Part shown: in pieces, positions 31,300 through 42,600 of the stretch
Layout of the letters: every line of letters begins with the position of its first letter
Position numbering within the stretch: position 1 is the stretch's first letter
NCBI GenBank assembly: GCA_002102555.1
Contig: MCFL01000016.1
Location: 310,001 to 374,000, forward strand
DNA length: 64,000 nt
Direction: 5' to 3'
DNA from: Catenaria anguillulae PL171
Taxonomy: Eukaryota; Blastocladiomycota; Blastocladiomycetes; Blastocladiales; Catenariaceae
Notes under the pieces: model-generated
The model's database searches: none
What the model saw: the letters and a program-made list of their open reading frames with translations, nothing else
Told to the model about the DNA's origin: nothing
Program-made: the position numbers and the translations under genes

Positions 31300-32436
31300 T
31301 CAACGCATCCGACCCAATTTTGCCTCGGTGCGCTTGACCCGGTCATTGACGGTATCCGTACGCCTGTCAATGCGGTCAATCTGCTGGTTGGACCGTTCAA
31401 TCGACTCGCCCATGGCCATGCCCATCATCTTGAGCCTGGCCAACCCGCTGGAAATCTCATCCAAGTTGTTGTCAATCTCGCGCTCCTTATCGCAATCCTC
31501 CTCACCTTCCAAGTAATGAGCGCGCGACCGCGACCCACTGGTCACGGGTGCGGGGCCGGCACCGCCATACTGACCTGGCACATGCCGGCCCTGCGCCGTG
31601 TCAAGCGCCGTGCCCATGTGCCGGGCATTCTCACGCTGGGCTTTGCGCTGCTCCTCGTGCTCTTGCTCGACGCGCTTGCGCTCGTCCACTTCCTTGCGCA
31701 GCTTTTCTTCTTTGCGGCGGGCCTTGGTGAAGGGGTTGCTGAACGAAAACGTGCTGGCAATGAAATTCTTGTTGAGCCGCTGCAACTCCTGCGTCTTGTT
31801 TTCTGCGCGGTTGGCATGGTAATCTGCATCCGTCATGCGTGCCTCCACTTGGGTCAACTTGTCGCCTTGCTCTTGCAACCTGCGCATGGACCCGGCAGCC
31901 ACTTCCTCGGTTTCGCGAATGCGGCGCAGGGCAGACCGCGACGTGTCCACCGACTGGTCCTTGACTGCTTCGATTTCGTCGCGCACTTGGCGGTAGGCAT
32001 GCTCCTCGTCGGCTTGCGAGTAAAAATACCCTTGGTCTTGGTCCGGGTGGCGCCGGTAGTCGTGCGGGGCAGCGGCAGCGGGGGTACGGGCACGGTCGGC
32101 AGGCGGCACATAGCCTTGCGCACGGCGCGTGTGTGGGTCGTAGCCTGACCCTTGAAACAGGTCGTCGCGGGCGGCACGGTCGGATGCGTGGGGCGGTTGG
32201 TGGCGCCCGCTGCTGCTGCCGGCATATCCACGGTCGTACCCACGGTCGTAACCACCACGGTCGTGCCCGCGGTCGTACCCGCCACCAGCAGAGCGTGAGG
32301 GCGAGGACCGATGGTCATTTTCGTGGACATAGCCAGAGTCGGAGCGCGGGTAGTATGCAGAGCCAGACCCAGCGCCATTGCCGTAGGCCGAGTCGTCGCC
32401 ACGAGCACCCGAACGGGAGCGGTACGAGCTACTCAT
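31300..32436 (-). CDS. SEC9: Qbc-SNARE, SEC9/SNAP-25 family
   Basis: A single-exon 378-residue frame from ATG 32436 to TGA 31302-31300. Two SNARE coiled coils are visible. The first, about residues 150-220 (QVRDEIEAVKDQSVDTSRSA ... RRLQEQGDKL), carries a central Gln between heptads. The second, the last 60 residues (EREIDNNLDEISSGLARLKM ... NQQIDRIDRRTDTVNDRVKR), ends at the stop as in SEC9. The linker contains NPFTKARRKEEKLRKEVDERK, and there is no transmembrane segment, as expected. The family pairs with Sso and Snc SNAREs to fuse secretory vesicles with the plasma membrane. The N-terminal 90 residues are low complexity with a YDRG repeat (near 32210-32270), in place of the fungal N-terminal extension. 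It diverges from the channel gene across 663 bases. Confidence 0.9.
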   Translation of the reverse strand: MSSSYRSRSGARGDDSAYGNGAGSGSAYYPRSDSGYVHENDHRSSPSRSAGGGYDRGHDRGGYDRGYDRGYAGSSSGRHQPPHASDRAARDDLFQGSGYDPHTRRAQGYVPPADRARTPAAAAPHDYRRHPDQDQGYFYSQADEEHAYRQVRDEIEAVKDQSVDTSRSALRRIRETEEVAAGSMRRLQEQGDKLTQVEARMTDADYHANRAENKTQELQRLNKNFIASTFSFSNPFTKARRKEEKLRKEVDERKRVEQEHEEQRKAQRENARHMGTALDTAQGRHVPGQYGGAGPAPVTSGSRSRAHYLEGEEDCDKEREIDNNLDEISSGLARLKMMGMAMGESIERSNQQIDRIDRRTDTVNDRVKRTEAKLGRMR

Positions 32437-33099
32437 GGTGAATGGAATAGAATGGAATGGTGCTGGTGTTCGGCGTGGATGGGCAGCGGCGATGGACGGG
32501 CGCCGGCAACGAAATGGATGGAGGGTGGTGAGGTGAAAAGTGTCGCAACTTCAGGAGAGAGAGCGTCAAGTCACTCATCGCCAACGAGTACAAGTATACA
32601 CAAAGCACAGAGTGCCAATACCACGTCTCTTTTATCGCCAGAACAGAAGGGCTTGGCCTTCATGATCGGGTGGCGCGTGTCGTGGGACAGAAGGGATATA
32701 GAAGCTTCTGAGAAGCCTTGTAGGGCCTCATTTCGATCAGCCAGCAGCGCCAGGTCCGAAAACAAGGCCAAATGTTGCAGGTGCTCGTGGGCAGTGACGA
32801 ATGAAAAATTCGGGCGAAACCGCTACGCTTGGGGTAGGCAGCCAACGCGAATGAGCCCTGCAACTTATCGCATTCCACCCTTCTTCCATGGAAGCATTAG
32901 CAGAAGCGACATTATCCAGTCCAGCTTCGTGCGTCACTGTATTACGTACGGTTCCCACCCCTGGCCAAACCGCTCCACTCAATCGGCTCTCGTGTCCGCA
33001 CGCCCATGAGCCAATGACGGTTCGGGCGACAAAATACACATGATCTGACTGCTTTCCGCCACACTCATCATCACCCCACCATGACTGCGTGCAATTGCA
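32437..33099. other. Divergent promoter region, SEC9 / channel
   Basis: 663 bases between two divergently transcribed genes; both promoters must lie here. No clear TATA element or repeat was seen and the frames present look random. Confidence 0.4.
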
Positions 33100-36000
33100 A
33101 TGAACAACAGACCCGATCCTCTTGCATGTAACCCCCAAGCGCCATTGCCATCCTCGCCATCGACGTTGCCCTTGTCGCGTCAGCCATCTTCCCCCGTTCC
33201 CACATCAGTCAAGTCGACGCCCTCATCGTTGTCCTCTGCATCTGCCGCCACATCATCTGCTGCACGCAAGACAAAGAAACCAAAGAAACCAAAGTCACAT
33301 TCCAACGTCAAGTACCGTTCGCCACTGGCCGCAGAGCGCAAGACTGTATCATTTGTCGACCAAGACGACGACCATTTACTCGCCTCGAGTGACAGTAGCG
33401 ACGACGACAACGTCAGTGACGATCATTCCACCCAGGGTGGCCGCATCCAACAAGTTCCTACAGTTGATCCTGACGAGCATCTTGACGACAACGCTCACTC
33501 TGCCGCCCGCGAGCGGCCTACACTGACCACCGATCCCACCACCAGTAAACACGACGACACATCCTCCGTTGCGACCCGATCGGATTTCAGTCTTGTCACT
33601 GCGTCAAACCAAAACTTGCTCCTCAATCCCTCCGACTCCTCACCTACTGCATCGACTGATATCACCCCCGAACCGAAACCCAAGGCCAACCGCAAACGCA
33701 TCGACATGGCCCAATCGCGCGCACTCGCACGCATGGGCGGCGGCGACGACCCTGGCGGTCCCTCTGGAGGCACTGTTGGCCGCAACACCATGAGCAAGTC
33801 GCAAGGCATGCACAATCGCGCCAACTCAGACAAGCCCAACCCATTTTCGTCCGCCACGGGGCGACGAGCCTCGTCCGAGCCCTTTTCGTTTGCAAAGCTG
33901 TGGCGAACACTCCTCACGTTCTACTTGATCCCGGGAGAGCCCATCCTGACGTGGTGGAACTACTTTATGGTACTCGTGGCCGTCGTCAATGGCGTGTCAA
34001 TCCCGTTCATGGCCGCCTTCAGGTATCTCTACGCGGGCTCGTTTGTGTCGCAGTACATTCTCGACATCATCTATTTGCTCGACATCTTTATCAAGTTCCA
34101 CGTCTCGTACCTCGATCGTGGATTTTACGTTGTGTTCCCAAAGGAAATGGCACTGCACTACATGCGGTCGTGGGAGTTTTCGTTTGACTTGTTTTCCAAC
34201 CTGCCCTTTGACCTGATTGCCCTATCGTGGTCCACATCGGCGATTCCGGGCGAAATCCAATACTTTTTGGCCATTGTGCGGCTGCACAAGCTGATGCGCA
34301 CTTTCAAGCTCGTCTGGTGGTTCCACAAGGAAGAAAAGCGACTCAACGCGCAAGCCGTGTTCCAAATGTACAAGTTTACCATCTACATCACGCTCATCAC
34401 GCACTGGTGCACGTGCATTTGGTATGTGCTGGCGTGCCCCGATCAGTGCGTGAGTCCGTCGTGGGCCACGGACCCGAACCAAAACCCGGATTTCGCGGAT
34501 CGATTGTCCATGTACGTGTACTCGTTGTACTGGACCGTCATGACCATGACCACAACGGGGTATGGCGATGTGCACGCAACAAACGACCGCGAGCGCGTGT
34601 GGTCCATCATTTGCATGATCACGGGCGTCTTCTTGTACGGTTACGTGTCGGGTACCATTGCGTCCAGTTTGTCCAACTTGGATTCGCGCCGTGTGGCGTA
34701 TCGCCAAAAGGTCGAGGCCATCAAGCAGTACATGCAGGATCAGAACATGGACAAGGACATGCAAAAGCGCGTCACGGGGTGGTACGAGTACACGTGGGAG
34801 AGGAATAAGGGCATTGATGTCCTCAATGTGTTCAATGATTTGCCGAGTAACTTCAGGGCAGAGGTGGCATTGAGTGTCAATGAGGATATCATTGAAAAGG
34901 TACGGAGTACCATGGATCCGTTTCGTTTGGTTGAGTGGGAGCTCATCCAATCACGTTGAGTAATTGTAGGCGTCCATCTTTCGCGGCACCTCGCTCGGAT
35001 TCCGGCGTATGCTCTCGATTGCTATGCGCATCAACTTTTTCACGGCAGACACATACATTGTCCACCGAGGCGAAATTGGCCGTGAAATGTTTTTCGTCGT
35101 CCAAGGGCGTGTTGACGTGCTCAATCACGACGAGTCCAAAGCCGTTGGTTCCATGGTCGAGGGTTCTTCCTTTGGTATTTTCTTCATCTGCATTCATTCA
35201 CACGTCTGGTCTGCTATTTAACGCCGAACTGATGTCGCGGGTCTAGGCGAATTCATGCTTGTTCTCGGCCACACGTGCGAAGCGACGGCCGTGGCCGTGT
35301 GCAACTGCGACGTGTACGTGCTGGCCAAGGAAGACTTTGACCAAGCATGCATGTCATACCCGGAAGACGCGACCAAGGTGACGAACGCCACGCAAGAAGC
35401 ATACCAAAAGGTCCAGGAAAAGGCCAACCGGTCCAAAAAGAAATCCAACGACGACCTCGCCGACCTGTTTGGCGACTCGCCTACATCTGGCCCCACGGGC
35501 GGCGGCGTGCACAAGTCGTCGCTCGTTGAGGAAACTGGCCAAGTGGATCCAGCCATGGACAGGCGTGGGAGCAGGTTGAGTGCAGGTGGACCTGCAGGCG
35601 GCGCACCGGGCGGGCGCCGCCCATCGTTTGGGTACTTTGTCATGGACCAAGATGACCAGAAGCGTATTGAGCAACTCAAGATTGAAAAGCGCCGCAAGTC
35701 GACCATGTCGGTGACAAGGTTCAATCCACAGCAGCACGAGCAGCGCGTCAAACCCGTAGCAATGGACGATGGGAAGAAGCTTGTTGGCACGCTGAGTCGT
35801 GGCAATGTAGGCGCAGCCGCTTCAAATCCGTTCACCGACAATGGATACAGCTTTGGCGGAAGTACTGCGAGCGGTATGGAGCGGCGTGGGTCGAATCTGG
35901 GCGCGGCGACCCCCGGTGGCATGCCCGAGATTAATGTGGCATTGCCACAATCAAATTCGAGCATGTCGCAAGCTGGCTCAACCACGTCGGGCACGGGTGG

Positions 36001-36214
36001 CGTGGGCGTGCAGCTGGGCGCGACAGCAACCATGGGCATGCCAAGCATGATCATTGAGGAGCATGGGCATGTTGGATCAAGTACGCGGTTGAGTGGGACA
36101 CCTGGCGCAGGTCGGTCATCGGCATTGTTGGATCCAAGCAATGCGGAGAATCATGTGAGCAAGAGTCGGCCAACGTTGGTGGTGAGTGAGGAAGATGAGG
36201 AGAGTGGGATCTGA
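33100..36214 (+). CDS. Cyclic-nucleotide-gated-type potassium channel
   Basis: Exons 33100-34899, 34970-35174 and 35247-36214 join in frame across 70- and 72-nt GT-AG introns to give 990 residues. After a Ser-rich cytosolic arm come six membrane segments (S1 about 283-305, S2 315-337, S3 357-375, S4 388-407, S5 418-444, S6 500-525). The S4 (IVRLHKLMRTFKLVWWF) has only a few charges, as in CNG channels. The pore reads TMTTTGYGD with GYGD at 487-490, the potassium filter. A C-linker leads to a cyclic-nucleotide-binding domain (about 610-700: GEIGREMFFVVQGRVDVL, FGE at 668-670), then a 290-residue Gly/Ser/Met-rich tail. Blastocladiella has a cGMP-gated potassium channel that works with a rhodopsin-guanylyl cyclase in zoospore phototaxis; orthology is likely but inferred. 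The usual phosphate-binding Arg is Glu (680). Confidence 0.9.
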
Positions 36215-36420
36215 GATAGTGAGTGAATTGCTTTCTGTGCCTGGTTGTCCTTGTGTTGTGTTGCTTGCTTGCGGTTTTTCTCTCTTTTCTTTTTGCTTCA
36301 TGCTCTTGTCACGTTGTGCTTTGTTCCTGCATTGCTCTCATGCTCTTTGTCGCTTGGTCGGTTTGTTTGACGTATTTTTCGACATTAGATCTCCCAAAAC
36401 TTGTTTGACAACCGAGCATG

Positions 36421-37204
36421 TCACTGGACGAAGCAACACTTGATGCGACACTCTGGCAGTCCAGCGCAGTCGGGACACAGTCTGACGCATCGGAGCATGG
36501 CCAGTGTACGATGTGAACGTGCGACAATGGCATCCAATGACTCTCCAAGAGTGGTTTGATCGGAAAGCCAGCGGCTGTCCCATTTCATTTCGACGGAAAG
36601 CGCGAGGAGCTCCTTGACGGCAGTTGGGGGGGGGGGGGGAGGGAACACATGGTGTGTTGAGCATCCACAATGTGAAAGAGCCCAAAGCCCCAGCGTGAAG
36701 CGCGGCATGAATGGCGGGGTAAACAGGCAGGCAAATCGATCCAGGGCGATTAGCGACGTGAGATTGCCACCATTCAGCACATTTGTGTGTCCCGCGCTGG
36801 AAGCAGACTCAAGGAGGGCATGTTCAAGTGTCATTTGTCGTAAGGTGGGTTGTCAATAAAGCGAGAATGGGAGTACGACAGTAACTGTACGCAACCATTG
36901 GCAGCTGCTGCCTTGATCTCCTTGCGACGAACACGATCCCCATTGCCCAAGACCCACCATTCAGAAAGGCAACGGCATGCCCGAAACGCGGCGCAGATCG
37001 CAGAGGTCAAACACATACTCGTGAGACAGCGGGGGCAGGTCGGATGCATGGCGGCGCTTGGCTTCGCGCACAAGCACAACAATCACAAATCCGGCCGTGC
37101 TCTTGGTCTCGGACAATCCACTCGTCGTTGCTTTGGATGGGAGAGGTCGCCCCAGCGACGTGTGCTTCGTGTGAGAGACGCAACACAAACTCGCGTCTGG
37201 GCAA
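36421..37204 (-). pseudogene. Remnant of an ankyrin-like repeat gene
   Basis: Minus-strand pieces in three frames look protein-like: 37204-36961, 37080-36834 and 36834-36421. They include KAAAANGCVQLLSYSHS and LLESASSAGHTNVLNGG, which resemble the ankyrin-like units (SAGH.NVL) of the two intact genes in this window. The last piece ends with a Cys-rich tail at 36421. No ATG-to-stop frame covers the interval, and a 14-base G run (36627-36640) interrupts it. It is probably a decayed member of the family, though sequence error cannot be excluded. Confidence 0.4.
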
Positions 37205-37538
37205 TGTAAGGACTTGAATCAGATGTATGCGTCCGTCATGGTTTGACCAATCGAGACTTGATCACAATCCCGGATCAATCTCAATCACGGCAAGACGACT
37301 TGATCAATCGTCTTGTACAAGTCCACGACCAATGACACAACCGGGCCATTCTTGGGACGCTGTGCGTCGCAGAGAGCAAATAGCTGCGATTGCATGAGGC
37401 TGACGAAAGTACGCCGGCGCATCGGGAACCGCCCCTCCGTCGCCGTCTGGCGCTGGGCAGACCAACGGCCATCGAGCGACCCCAAGGAGCCCAGGCGACA
37501 CTGATGAGCCCTCCGGCAGCGCCCAAGATTCCCCCTCC

Positions 37539-38603
37539 ATGGACCGTGCCCCGCCTACCCGTGGCCGTGGTTCTCGTGGTGGTCGCGTAGCCACTCGAGG
37601 TGGCCGGACTCGCCGCACCCCGCCCTCGGAACCCGAAACTCCGCCCGAGCTGTCCATGGAGCCTTCCACTGCCCGTGTTCTCTTGTTTGTCAAGGACACG
37701 AAGAACCAGCCGAACACCACCCCAAGGCCTGTGGTTTGCCCGCTCGCGCCTTTGGACAAGCGGCCGAGTGGGAGACGGCCAACCCGGGTCCGTCCGAAGA
37801 GAATACCCGCCACGCGCACCACTACTTTACGATTTACGAAAACCGGCGATTCGAATGCCGCCAACGGTCAGCGAGTGTAAGGGTTTCCGCCACCGCCGAC
37901 CGCCGCCGCTCGAGTCAACCCCGAGGCTGACGATGAAGCCGCTGGCAACACTCAAACCACCGGCGAGCCGTCGTACACCCGGGGCCTCGACAAGAACTCC
38001 TCCCCGATCCTCACTCAAACCGTGTGGGCGTCGTTCAACGACTAGACTGTCGTTGTCAACTTGCATCGCTACGGCCGCTACTTCGGCAACGCCTCCGAGT
38101 TGTCTGCGTTCTTGGACATCTTGAATGATGGGTCCGACACGCAAGATCGGAGCGGCGCCGCCGCGGTCCCGCTTCACGTGGAGATGACGGACGCTGCACG
38201 CGCGGCCTGACGCGATGCGTACGAGACCGAGCACGTCGACTGGTCCGCGATTGGCATGCTTCTGGCGACCGTTCCCCAGGTCACCTGCGCCGCCTGGTTG
38301 GCTGACCCCCCTCCTCCCCGCATCCGCGAGCTGCTTGTGCCGACTCCCAACCAGTCGGACGTGCACCTGGCCCTGCTGCGCCGCTCCATGGGCTTTGCGG
38401 AGGCCTTGATTGCCAAAATGCGCGCACGTCGCAACATGGTTGCCCGTTCGTTTGCCTCTGTTCAGGCGGGCATTGATCGAGACATTGGCAACTTGGCCGA
38501 GGTTGCACAAGCGTTTTCCACCATGATTCGCCCCGAAGAGTCGGACTTGGCTGCCAGGATTCCTCGTGGTGTGACGGATTCCCCGGATGTCGACCACATG
38601 TGA
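37539..38603 (+). pseudogene. Unrecognised plus-strand gene remnant
   Basis: Protein-like coding character runs along the plus strand from an Arg/Gly-rich start at 37539 to a stop at 38601-38603, but the frame is interrupted several times. The last 115 codons (from 38256) are an intact, helical-looking segment with no motif I can name. No homologous family, terminal repeats or neighbouring element was identified, so I call it only a broken gene of unknown origin. It lies beside another remnant on the opposite strand. Confidence 0.35.
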
Positions 38604-38909
38604 TTTGATTTTGTTTTGCTTCCTCTGACCTTTCCTCGCTTTTTGGTTCATACACTGCATTTGTCCTCTTGGAATCAACAGTCCCCAAACCCGAGAAAAC
38701 AAAACACAAACCATGCCACGCCATCACTCTGCGAGTTGGGCATCCACTTCAGTTTGCTCCATGCCACGGGCCGACACATCCACCGCGGGCTTGTACGCAC
38801 GGGCAGGGTTGAAAGATCCAGCGGATTCGAACCCGGCCGTGGCAAATAGTCCACTCATGTTGAAGTTGCGCAGAGACGCGAGGACGTGGCCAACGAACAG
38901 TGGCAGGAG

Positions 38910-39640
38910 CTAGAAAGGAACAGCCCCATCACCGTACATGCGGCCCTTGACAACGCCATAGTCAAGTCCGTTGATCGTGCAAGTTGTCGACGTCGCAAAC
39001 GGGTCGCCTTCACCTTTGAACGAAAACAAATACTTACCAGGCTCAAACGCAATGACGTGTTTCACGTGCAAGCTCGAGCGACCTGCGAAGTCGTCCCGCG
39101 GTGCTTGACTCGACTTTAATCCTGCCCTCCATTTCGGCCCACAACTGGCCGTTTTCGCCGTGGTTGTCATCGACCCGTCACCGGGTATGGTCGTTGGGCG
39201 CGACCAGCTTGGCGGCGAATTGGAACGCGCTGCCAAACATGATGACGGAGGATGAATGGTCTCAGCTTCGGGAACCAGCATGGATATCGGCGGGATTGAG
39301 GGACACTCTTCCAGACCGGAAGAGAACAAGGCTCAGGGTGTGTTGGCCATAGCCCGACCGCTTCTTGGCGGGACATCCTGCAGGCCGCGTTTGTATCGGG
39401 CAGAGCGGCGCCCGAGTCGTTTTCTGCGGCCGAAGCTGGCACGAGACGTGTCACCTCGTCGACAACATTGCCCGGCGCGAAAGAACCAGCAGGGTGAGGG
39501 AGCTGGCGTCGGTGCAGGGGTACCACTGGTTGGTGGGACATGTTGTAACGAGCAAAAGTGTCTTGTATGCCACCGTTCACGAATGCGAGATAATGACAAA
39601 GTTGCAAGGAAGGAAGAGAAACAAAAGAGAAAAAGCACTT
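38910..39640 (-). pseudogene. Unrecognised minus-strand gene remnant
   Basis: Protein-like composition runs along the minus strand in more than one frame, ending at a stop at 38910. No start, family or domain is recognised. It abuts the 3' end of the paladin gene and faces the plus-strand remnant. It looks broken, and its origin is unknown. Confidence 0.3.
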
Positions 39641-39642
39641 CG

Positions 39643-42600
39643 TCACTCAAAGTTGTAGCTGCGACTCTCCAAAATGGCCGCAATCTCGCGCCTCTCCGAT
39701 AGCCAATCCTGGAACCGCGTAGAGCGTCTTGCCGCCGCGGCCGCTCTCGCCGCCTCCATCTGCTTCTCCCTGACCCGCTGTCTCTCCAACTCCTCGCCCA
39801 CCTCGATCCCCAACCCCATCGTCAACCCGTCCATGCCATCCTCAACCTCCAACACAAGCCGTTCCTCAAGCAAGTACCCAGCAAAAGCAATCAAGTAGCA
39901 ATACCGCACAAGGTAGTGCCACGCAACGGTGCGCATCGCCTCGTACTTGTGCACCGGCGCCCCTTCAGCCAGCGCCTCGGTCCGCACCTTGTAGTCGTAG
40001 CACGCCTCGCGCAAGTTTTGCATGTGCGAGCACTGGTCAATGCACACATCGGCCACAACCTTGGCGAGCTTGCCATGCGCCAACACGGCAATCAATTGCA
40101 TGACAATCTGATAATCGCCTCGCTTGTACCGCTTGCTTGAGTCGGCTGCCGACGGCTCGGCCAAATCCTCATACGACGACGCGAGCGTGGCCAGCATGGC
40201 GGGCTGTCCGCCATGGACAATGTCGACCAGCGCGCGCGACGTGGGCGACGGTAACAGCACACAGTGCACAAGACTGGCAATCACATTTGCCGTTGTGGTG
40301 CGCCCGCGGCCCATTTGACAGTTGAACACGCAATGATACCCGCTCGCCGCCCGCGTCGTTGCTGCATCCAAGACACGATCCACGAGGACATCAAACACGT
40401 GCGGAATAGGTGCCTGCTCGTCCGTAATCGGGACGCGCCAGTACCGCAACACCCGCGACGCCTCTGGTCCGCGCGCCGCCTCCCAATCGGCTACCGCTTG
40501 CGTGTACACCTCGCGTGGCGTCATGACGTTTGCCTTGTCGACCGACTCCCAAACGGGCACAATCGTCAACCCTTTGCCACCCACCTCGGCCTCCTCCTCG
40601 TGCAACAAGATGCGCCCCTGGTACCGGTCAAGCTCGGCAAGCACGTCCATCTTCATGCGATCTTCCATGGACTCGACACGCTCCGTGGAAATGCCCGTCA
40701 TTTCCACATTCTTGATGGGCTCTTGGAACGTGCGCAGCACAAACGGCTTGGAATTCACGTACACGACGGGTTCTTCGCGCAAGCATGTCCACAGGACCGT
40801 GGCTGATGTGCGTCTTGGGTCTTGACCAACGAGCCGTTCCACAACGTTGCGCACGCCAAGGCCGCTGGGCATGGCCACGCCACATACGCCCGTGGCCGTG
40901 GATCCAACAACGGACGAGAATCCCGACGACGCCTGGGGAGGTGGCGGCGGCGAAGATGATGACGGCGAATCTGCCGAGTCGGACGCACTCAGCGCCTTGA
41001 GCACGGCCGCCCGCAACACGTCAATGGGCACGTGCCTGAAATTTGGCCCACCCTGGATCCGCTCGGGCAGCGACAACTTTTGACATCCAGGAAACACATC
41101 ATGCTTGAGAATGGTCATGCGTGCCAACACGGCGCCCCTGCGGCCCGTCACCACGTCCATGACCTCGCTCGTCAAGGCAATGCCATCCCCGGGCGTCTGC
41201 GCGTCCACGGGCACAAGTTGTGCCATGGCCTTTGCAATCACGTCCAAATCCACCGCTGTGCTCGGCATGTCCACGTCATTGTCAGCAACCAGCGCTGCGA
41301 GGTCGTCGAGGTCGCGTTGCATGCCGCGAATCTCGGGGTGTCGGCGCATCCAGGACGCAAAGGATTCGAGCTCGGCGAGCGGGCCCGTGGACGAGGGCAC
41401 GTCGTCCAGGTACGCTTGGAAGACCAGCAGGATAAAGTATCGGCGGAGGTTGAGGAGGCCGCGCTGCACTTCGGCCAGAGCCAATGCAAGGTGGGGCGAG
41501 CGGAGTTGGGACTGCTGCGAAGCGGCGGGTGACGCCGACAGGTGGTGGTGGCTGCCGGCGGCGCCGTGGCCAGGTGCAGACGTGGATGAGGCACCAGGTC
41601 GAGTGCCGGAAGACGAAGGCGTATTGCTCTTGTACTGGGCGAGGTGGTACTCGATCCGCTGGCGAGAATGGTCGATTTCGTCGCGCAGGTTGACGTATGC
41701 GGCACAAACGTCCACGGCTATTGTGCACACAAGATGAAATGACACAAGTCAAACCCTCTTTGTTGACTGATGAAAAAGGGAGGGAAGCGGGGAAAAACGA
41801 ACCGTCATCAACAACTCGTTTGACTTCCAATCCATTGCGAATCACCCGCACCAGGCTATGCAAGCAAGAATACGTTGTTCCCCTGGGTGCACCTGGGCTC
41901 GGCGGCACAATACCGAGCCTGACACAGGCCGTCGTCAAACTCGAATTGCCCATCAACCAGTTGCGAATGAGCCAGCATATGATGGTCCCCGTGGTTGTCC
42001 TACCCAACCCGACCTGATCATTGCACACGATAGCTGTCGACGCAAGCGGATACTGTGCGAGAATGTGCACGAGCGCATCGAAATCGGCCGTGTCGGGCGG
42101 CGTCTCCGCCGTAACAGGCACGCGGTACAAGCTGATCAATGGCGTCGTAGCATGTGCTGCACCCGCTTTAGCCACAACGGCGTGATTGATTGCCTCCGTC
42201 ACCTCCCTGAGCGTCTGCACCTGCTCTTCACCGGCAATCTCTGTCCACATGGGGCACACGACTTCGCTGCCGAGCCCTTCACCTGCGCCGGCCTCTCCAG
42301 CTACTGCAGCCGTCGTTTCCGTATGCACAAGCACGCGCGCATCGTACGTGTCGAGCTCGGCAACGACATCCTCCTTCAACCTCTCCTCCATGCGCTCAAG
42401 CCGGTCGGGCGTGATTCCTTGGTAGGCTCGCACGTTGCGTAGGGCCGTGGCTTGATCACGGAGCACGTGCGGCGTGCCATTGAGGTAAATGATTGGCTCC
42501 TCGCGCAAGTTGATCCACACAATGGCTGTGGGTGAGGCTGAGGATGCAACGCCGACAGATGAAGATGTGACAATGGCGTCGTGCACGCGCAACATGCCGT

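Noticed and set aside
36627-36640. 14-base G run as a functional G-rich element
   Set aside because: It lies in a decayed gene remnant with no paired G tracts in a regular pattern; a homopolymer or sequencing artefact is simpler.
38800-38900. tRNA-like GGATTCGAACCCGG at 38820 (T-arm-like on the minus strand)
   Set aside because: The flanks do not form a five-base-pair T stem, and no acceptor, D or anticodon arm can be drawn.
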